64,000 nt of DNA from Plasmodium coatneyi (lineage: Eukaryota; Apicomplexa; Aconoidasida; Haemosporida; Plasmodiidae): positions 248,001-312,000 of the forward strand of contig NC_033556.1 in assembly GCF_001680005.1 (NCBI RefSeq), given 5' to 3'. The notes beneath the pieces were generated by a model. The model made no database searches. It was not told the DNA's origin and saw only the letters and a list, made by a program, of their open reading frames with translations. This document shows positions 56,916-64,000 of the stretch, one piece after another. Positions within the stretch are counted from its first letter, which is position 1, and every line of letters begins with the position of its first letter. A program made the position numbers and the translations under genes.

Positions 56916-59900
56916 TTTTTTTTTTTTTTTTTCACGTGGGAATGTTTAAAAGACTGTTGAATTTTTTAAAATGGAACAGAGCGACGCGGCGCCAAGCGGG
57001 AAGGGGCTATACACATACAGGTGTGTACGTAAATGCACGTGGGTACGTTTATATATACGTACGATATGTACACAGAGGGGAGTATAGAACGGGGTTAACG
57101 CGGGCAAGTAAGGACGAACAAAAATATACCTGTACCAGAAGGTAATTTCTGCTGGGTCACTCAGGTACATGTAATTACTCACACATATATATGCGTGTTA
57201 TTCTAACAAGGCACTACTCCTTGTCATGTATACCCTTACACGTACAATGTGTAGCACAGGCCTGGTGAGCAGGGTCGGACAGATTTCTCATTCATGCCTT
57301 CGCACCTGCATATGTGTGGACGGAAGGGCGGTGACGCATACTCACAAACAATACGGCTGAACGTGGACACGCACACATTCGCCAACGAATCTTTTTTTAA
57401 AGCATACGTATGTACGCATATACGTACGCATGTATATACGTATGTATGTACGTATGTAGGATGTTTTTATTTATTTTTTTTTATTTTCTCATTTTCTTAT
57501 TCTCGTACTGGAAACATTAAAAGATAGGCTAAGTGGTCACGCAGCAGAGGTATATATTAAAATATAGGAAAAAATATGAATTTTTTTTTTTTTTCTAATT
57601 TTTTTAATAACTAGTTTAATATGAGGATGGCATAACACACGTGGTCCTGACTCTTCTCACATAATTTCTCTGATTTTTTTGGGGGGCTATTTTGCTTTGT
57701 TTTGTTATTTTTTGTGGCTATATATTGCTGTTTTTTGCTTTTTACTTTTTACTTTTTACTGCTTTTTATTGTTGTTTTTTTTTTTTTTTCGTATACATAA
57801 CAATTGGGGGGAAGGCACCCTGTAGATCCCTTCTCTACATTTGGGGCTGCACAAAACAGAGGTGGAACACAACACAGCCACATACACTCGCATAAATGCG
57901 AAGGTGTACGCATACCTGGATTCCTGTGTGTGTACAAATGTATGCACATACAGCATATGCACACGTACGTACGCGCTTAAGGACGCATATGTAGGTATTT
58001 ATATATATTTTTTTGTACAAGCACACGCATACACGTTGATATGTGCGGACTTAACTTTGACACGCACAGAGGGGCCTACACGCAGGGAGCAAGCGCTTGC
58101 GTATATGACCCCTTATTGCGTTACACAAACTTGCGCGTATATATAGCCTTTCAATTTGGCATATTTTGTACGCTTATAAAGTTATATACATGAAAATACA
58201 TAGAGGGGAAAAAGGAAAGGAAAGGATGGGGAAAAAAAAAACAATCTTGGAAACAGGGGGGAGGAAAAAAAAAAAAATTGAAACAATTTTGTTCCTCTTA
58301 ATTATAACAATTCGTAACGTCCATTTAGCACATGTACACACATACATATATGTACACGCATATAAATGGGGCATGTGCATATCTATATGCATTTATACAT
58401 GCATACACACGTGCGCCCGAATACTCAATGGCTCATTCACTCGTTCATCTTACAAGAGAGTAAAAGCAAGCACCGTTCACGCGGGAAAGTACTACAAATT
58501 GGGGTTGCCCTTTCGGTCCCTTTAAGCTGTAAAGAGGTACGACGTGTGCACAGGCGGGATCGGGCAGCGTAAAGCAGCTTTAAGCAGCGTACAATACAGT
58601 GTGCATATTATCATGTACATACGTATATGTATGTACTGCTACATGGCCCTTCACGCTGAAGCAAAATTACTCGCTCTGGCCGTTATAATATCACTGCAAT
58701 GGTTCATCACGTGGGGCAGTACTTAATTGTATACACAGCATAGCAGCGTTCACATAGTAGCGTTCGCATTGCCGCATTCGCCACCTACATGCGCAAATGT
58801 GAACATAGAGAGGGGGGGGAGGGGTTCCCAGAAGGCAGTACCAATGAAGTAGCGCCCTGAAGGTAACACCCAGAAGGTATATACCCAGAGGGCAGCACCC
58901 AGAAGAAGGGGCCCAACATGTACTCAAAAATGTACATACAAATATGTACCACAAGCAAACACGAACAAGCGCATTTGCTGCTATAAAAACTCACTAAAAT
59001 ATCATTACAAACTTTTGGGGGCGTTCACAAAGGATGTACCGCATGGAGAAACTCAGCTTCCTAATAATCCTATAAAAAAATAAAACACATATTGTTTTAC
59101 TCCTGCAGGTATATAACGTTTATTTAATTTGTCGCGAAATGTCGCAAATTTTACAAAATTGAACAGTAACCTCGCTTTACAAATTTAAACGTTCAACATT
59201 GATATATGTCAAAGCGGGCACATGGCGCATATATAAAGTTATTATGGTTTAATTACAATTGAAGAAATATACGCGCATCAGGGCATATGCCAACATTTGC
59301 TATGAAGGCGAAATGCTATATGCATACGTAACGCTATAAATATACAAGCGCATCGTTATGCATTATACGCTTATATATATTACATACGCATTTTACCTAC
59401 GCGCAAACAATGACATGCAGAGTGCTCACTTATACACGCAGCAAAAAGCAATCCTACTCTTTCACGTGCTTTCCTTTCCTATTTATTTTTTTCTTCAATC
59501 ATACGTGTATATATGTATATAATATATATATCATACATAATACATGGATACGTAAACATTATATGCATTACATACCGTATGATGTGACACGTAACATGCA
59601 TAACCTGGCATCATATATACATTTTTTTTTTTTTACGTGCGCTTTATCGAAGTATCCCTTTTGCGCCGTATTTCAAGGCATAAAAAAAAAAAAATGCGCT
59701 AAAGAAAAAGTCGTGCCCTCCCTATTTTATTATCAAATGGGTAAAGTACAGAGAAAAAAAAAATTGTGCATGAATTTGAAGAGGTAACTTTTATTTTTCT
59801 CCCACTTGGTGCGCGGTATTCATAGCATATAATAATATATGTAATATTATATATGTAAATCTTTAGCATATATAATATCCACGTCCGTATCGTTAATAAT

Positions 59901-62900
59901 TAGCAAAGCGAGTTTTGCGTAAACGCACGGGCACATGCGCATAATACTATGCTGCATATATGTATGTATAATATATGCGTACTTGGGCAAATGCGCATAT
60001 TTTTTTTTTGCCCTTTACGCATATATAAAATGTATATAATAATATGTATTACTAATGTGTTTATATGCATATATTTAATGCCCTTCCGAGTGAACTTCAA
60101 AGGGGGAACTGCCAAAATATGGGCAAAACGATTAATTTAAGCACGCACCTTAACAAGTGCGAACGGTATGCATACACGCAATGCATATAATATGTAGTCA
60201 AATAATATATGCGCGCGGTACATGCGTGTTTATACGCACCATATGTGAAGGCACAGTAAATATGCTACTATTTTTTTAGTAGGCACAATTTAAATGGATA
60301 AAATTGCCTGCGCACTTGGGAGGGACGTACTGCAGCTATGCATTTAAAGCATATACGTTATGTTGTTCACGTTATTATGCGCGTACTTTACTAGGCATAT
60401 TATTCCACGTGAAGGCACGTGCACGTAGAAACAATATATATACTCTCACGCAGGTATGTGGGGGTCACTTCTTTACATGCAGAGAAATTATGGAACAAAA
60501 CAAACAAAATTTTAACAAGGGTTTGAAAAGGAAGGGGGGGGAGGGATAGCCTCTAATGTGTTAATGCGTATGTATATATATGTACGTATGTCATTGTACA
60601 ATGTGCAGTAATGAATACGGCGCGGGGTTTATATTGTAGGGCGATAAAACGCCACTTGATTCGCAAGGAGGATGGAAAGGGGGAAGGCACTGCTTAAATT
60701 GAAAGAAGCGTGCATTTAATGGTGACGAATAAAAACAGCGCTATCAACGGGATGAGTCGCACTCCGTTGCGAACGCGTCATACGAATACAATTAGCACGT
60801 GCGATTGCGGTACTTTTATCGCGTACAAACAGCGCGCATATAATCATGCATATATAGATAACGTTGGGACGTGTTCCACATTGACAAAATACACGTGCCA
60901 ACCGACTTTCCATCCCTTGCCACTACTCAATTTTAGCATTTAAAGCATCTCCATTGCGGGGTGTACTCGCCTTACAAAGGGAAAAAAATCAAGGGCGAAT
61001 GCGTTCGTATCAACTTGAAAAATATGTAAAAAGGCAAAAAAGTATGGAGCACATATGGGGCTGAAAATTGTGGATCAAAAAAAAGCATAACTTCGACAGG
61101 AAAGGGGAAAAAAAAAAAAAAAAAAAAATTTTTTTTTAAATGTATGTACTATTTTATGTGTACCTCTTTTTACACTTAACCATGTGATTTGCATTAAGGG
61201 CCAATTTTTTTTAAATTGAATTCATTGGAACAGCACGTATACGCTACATACATGTACAGCATAGGACAGCACAGTTGTGTTGGCATGTTTTTTTTTTTAA
61301 TGTGCAGAGTGAAGGCACCCGGCGTGGATTCACGCAGCAAAAAATTGGGCAATCATAAGCAATCACAAAAAGAAAAAATGATTATGCCTTCGTCCAAATG
61401 TGTACGATGGGTACATACGGAATGATATAAACCATGAAGCGTAAACGTACTCTGCGTGTTAATCGCTTGTGCGCTCACAATATTTGGGGCATCTTTACCG
61501 CTGGTGGAAACAGGCACCAACAATCCTGCATATACTTGTAATAAGGAAAAAGTGCTTATGGCGTAACAAAAAAGGAAGACGATGGGACGGTCAACAAATG
61601 AATTAAGTTCGTCTTCTTCAGCACGTCGTGGAAAAAAGCAATGCTATAAAGCTACGAAGCGGCAAACAACAAAAATTACAAAGTGAAAGACGAAAGGGCG
61701 TTCCCCCGAATGAGACCCAAAGCGCTTTTTCAAAGCACAATGAACATTTTTAAAAATTGCGCAAAAATATTCACAAATAAATGGTCATAATCCACCGGGT
61801 CATAAGCTCCACTGTTCACCCACGCGCGTGTACAAGATGTGTTTATATTTATACAGCATCATGAAGCAGCGCGGCGCAACATCATTAAACACCTGCTTAG
61901 GTATAACCGACTCGCCTATGCATGTTATTTGTTCGAGTGAAATTTTTGATCTCCTTTGCTACTTTTGTACATGTTTGTTTCTCTTCTATATGCACAAAGT
62001 GATTTAACTTTCAGTCATGCCTGTGTACGTACGTATGTAGAAGTTGTTATGCCGCTATGTACACTTACAGGAGTGGTGTGTAAAATGAGAACATAGGCGC
62101 GTTAACTAACACATGTATATGAGCGCACGTGGGGGTAAATTCACATACGTATGTCGTAAAAAGGTCCAGCAATTTGCTAGCCATTGTGCAAATTTTACAC
62201 ATAAATTGTTTACAATGAGTGAATACAGCGGCACGTAAAAAAAAAAAAAAAAAAACTCAACGCTCATGTTCTCCTTTTCCCAGTTGATACCACGAATTAG
62301 TTTATTTTACACATCCACGTCCATTAAGAAGTTTTGCGAAAAAAATTTACTGCAAAATTGACCTTTATTAAATGACCATGTTAAAAGTGGACATATCCAC
62401 ACACGTGTTTATGCATGCCATGTCAGGCGCAACATTAAAGCCGTAAGTGCGCGGTAAAGATTAGAAAAAAAAATTATAAGGATAATTTTGGTTCTTTTTC
62501 TTATTTGAAAAGGATAGCAACAGTACACTCTGCTACCGAGCAAAAAATGGAGAAAAAAAAAAAAAAAAGATAAAAGCATAATGTACGTCTTATGCATGGA
62601 CTCAAACAACTGTGCTGATTTTATATGCGCGGAACGAACGTCGCATGGGCAAATTTTGAGGGTCTAATCTGCCCACTTCTGCAACAACATCGTGCTATGT
62701 GAACACACACACACACAACGTTAGCAGCTTTGAAAAGCGTCCCACACACAAATGTGCCCATTTTATCAATTATGAGAAACGCAAAGAAGTAGGTCTATCG
62801 CTTCTTTTTTACCCTACTGCGATAGGTGTGTATTGCTTGGTTGAACAATATAGACGAATTTTTTACAACATCCTTCTCTTCACATTAGGGGAATAAATTA

Positions 62901-63761
62901 CTTGCCATTCTTTAAGAGAGGTGTTATTTTTTTCTCCTTCTCAGTTATTCCATTTGTCAAACTGGTTCAATGCGGAACGACGCTTTTTACAAATTTTCCT
63001 TCATATAAAAAGTTTAAAATGGCCTTCCTTTATCCCTTTACCTTTTTATGCACTTGAACTAGCATCGCTGTTGTTGAAGTTGCATTTATGTAGCTCAGCA
63101 CTGCGACAACGTTTTCCCATGCGTAACTGTAATAGTAGTTGCCAATTCACCTGACCCGTTCAGCCAATTTTTTTTTTTTTTTTTTTTTTTTAACCAAATA
63201 ATAGCTCGCTATAATAACTGTTTGGCTATTTTTTTTTTTTTTTTTTTTTTCCAAAACGTCGCATTGGTCAGGTAGTTTTTTCCCCATATTGTTTCATTTG
63301 TGTCTCCACATTTAGAAGCATTTTAGCTTTATTTTTTCATCCCATTTTTGGGTAATTGCAGAAGGGGAAATCAACCTGATGTGTTGCTAATTTTTTGTGT
63401 TTTTCACGTGCCCGCTCCGTGTTCCTACTTCATCGTTTTCGCTTCTATGTAGCGCTTCACCATCAACATGTAGAGCAAAACAAATTGATCAACCAAAACG
63501 CTGCAAGATGGTTAAAATGTGTGAACATAAAGGCACCTGATAAGTACACCCAACAGGAATCTCATAACGATGAAGGAAATGGAAAAAAAAGAATAAAAGG
63601 ACGCCCTCCAAATGTAGAGCAGAAAACGAGCTGACTATATCAAGGTGGGGGAGGGCTGCTTGCCATACTTGTCTGCATGTGTACCACGTACACTTACCCG
63701 TTTTATTTTCCAACATGTTCAGAACTGTTATACGCAATTTATCAACACAAGCGAATAAATA
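56916..63761. other. Long gene-poor region (6.8 kb)
   Basis: Between the 5' end of the La-related gene and the next gene there is no ORF I can support. The first part (57.0-60.5 kb) is rich in alternating ATATGCATAC/TACGTA motifs; the rest has many A and T runs (61105-61135, 62238-62255, 63170-63191, 63231-63250). Base composition is not extreme enough for the AT-rich core seen in P. falciparum centromeres. A 240-base + ORF (63395-63634) has protein-like composition in its second half and could be a terminal exon (see findings). Promoters of the La-related gene and of the last gene lie at the two ends. Confidence 0.6.
57403..57458. repeat. Degenerate CGTA/TGTA alternating repeat
   Basis: A run of imperfect 4-base CGTA, TGTA and CATA units in alternating purine-pyrimidine order. 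It is upstream of the La-related gene and one of several similar patches in the 57-60 kb region. Confidence 0.8.
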
Positions 63762-64000
63762 ATGATTAAGAGGGCAGGCTCCGTGGTAATAGCTATCAGA
63801 AAGGGGGGTACAATTACAAACAATGATGGATATAAAAACACAATTGTGAAGGCCTTAATAGAGAAGGTTGCCAAAATTAAGGAGAAAAATAAATTTTTTA
63901 ACTGCAACGAGTATTACGATTTTTTATTTCGTAACTACGCTCTGCATATTTGCTTGGACGACTCTTTCAAGCTTTTTTATTTGCAAAATAAGGACGGCTA
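63762..64000 (+). CDS. 5' end of an unidentified protein (partial, cut by window edge)
   Basis: An ATG at 63762, with an in-frame TAA six bases upstream, opens a frame that stays open to the window end (79 codons plus two bases). It starts MIKRAGSVVIAIRKGG, continues through Lys-rich helices, and reaches a strand-like segment (ALHICLDDSFKLFYL). The RAGSVVIAIRK opening is faintly like the first strand of Nudix hydrolases, but the Nudix box would lie beyond the window, so I make no call. A separate out-of-frame ATG at 63715 encodes MFRTVIRNLSTQANK and stops. That peptide looks like a mitochondrial presequence, so a frameshift or intron near 63750 could join it to this gene. Confidence 0.7.
   Translation, partial: MIKRAGSVVIAIRKGGTITNNDGYKNTIVKALIEKVAKIKEKNKFFNCNEYYDFLFRNYALHICLDDSFKLFYLQNKDG

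Noticed and set aside
56916..63761. Centromere or telomere-type repeat
   Set aside because: No heptamer telomere repeats and no multi-kilobase near-pure AT core are visible; composition is mixed.
1..64000. tRNA, rRNA, transposon, CRISPR or variant antigen genes
   Set aside because: No box-B-like GTTCRA loops in cloverleaf context, no terminal repeats or transposase motifs, and no pir/SICAvar-type exons were found by eye; a covariance search could still reveal small RNAs.

Overview
The window is nuclear DNA of a malaria parasite (Plasmodium). The protein families, the Asn/Gly/Lys/Asp-rich inserts, the long A and T runs between genes and the short GT..AG introns all fit. The moderate GC content of the coding DNA points to the vivax/cynomolgi/knowlesi group rather than P. 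falciparum. The gene order (ORC2, MCM7, synaptojanin-like phosphatase, RNA helicase, RPS29, CAP protein, ATP synthase subunit c, importin-7, ..., RPL37) agrees with what I remember of P. falciparum chromosome 7; this is recollection, not a search.

Layout. 1-3.5 kb: the 3' part of a large conserved protein (+). 4.8-10.2 kb: two replication-origin genes facing each other, ORC2 (+) and MCM7 (-), with an 8-bp tandem repeat between their stops. 12.6-33.8 kb: a run of minus-strand genes: a giant SAC/5-phosphatase (synaptojanin-like), a degenerate DEAD-box helicase, RPS29 (3 exons), a secreted CAP-domain protein (6 exons) and mitochondrial ATP synthase subunit c (4 exons). 35.6-39.3 kb: importin-7-like (+). 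39.7-45.0 kb: an eight-exon unknown protein (-). 46.1-47.9 kb: two small spliced + genes, a twin CX9C protein and a Lys-rich basic protein. 48.9 kb: RPL37 (-). 50.7-51.5 kb: two small candidate genes. 51.9-56.9 kb: a La-module RNA-binding protein (-) whose frame breaks at a C run. 57-63.7 kb: a long gene-poor stretch. 63.8 kb: the start of a further + gene cut by the window edge.

Several genes exist only after splicing: RPS29, CAP, subunit c, twin CX9C, the 107-aa protein and the eight-exon protein. I rebuilt them by matching GT..AG sites, reading phase and family motifs; all junctions are predictions without transcript support. Themes are DNA replication licensing (ORC2/MCM7), translation (RPS29, RPL37, La-related protein), mitochondrial function (subunit c, twin CX9C, the 107-aa candidate), phosphoinositide turnover and nuclear import. 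They are ordinary eukaryotic neighbours, not an operon. I saw no mobile element, CRISPR array, rRNA or tRNA gene.
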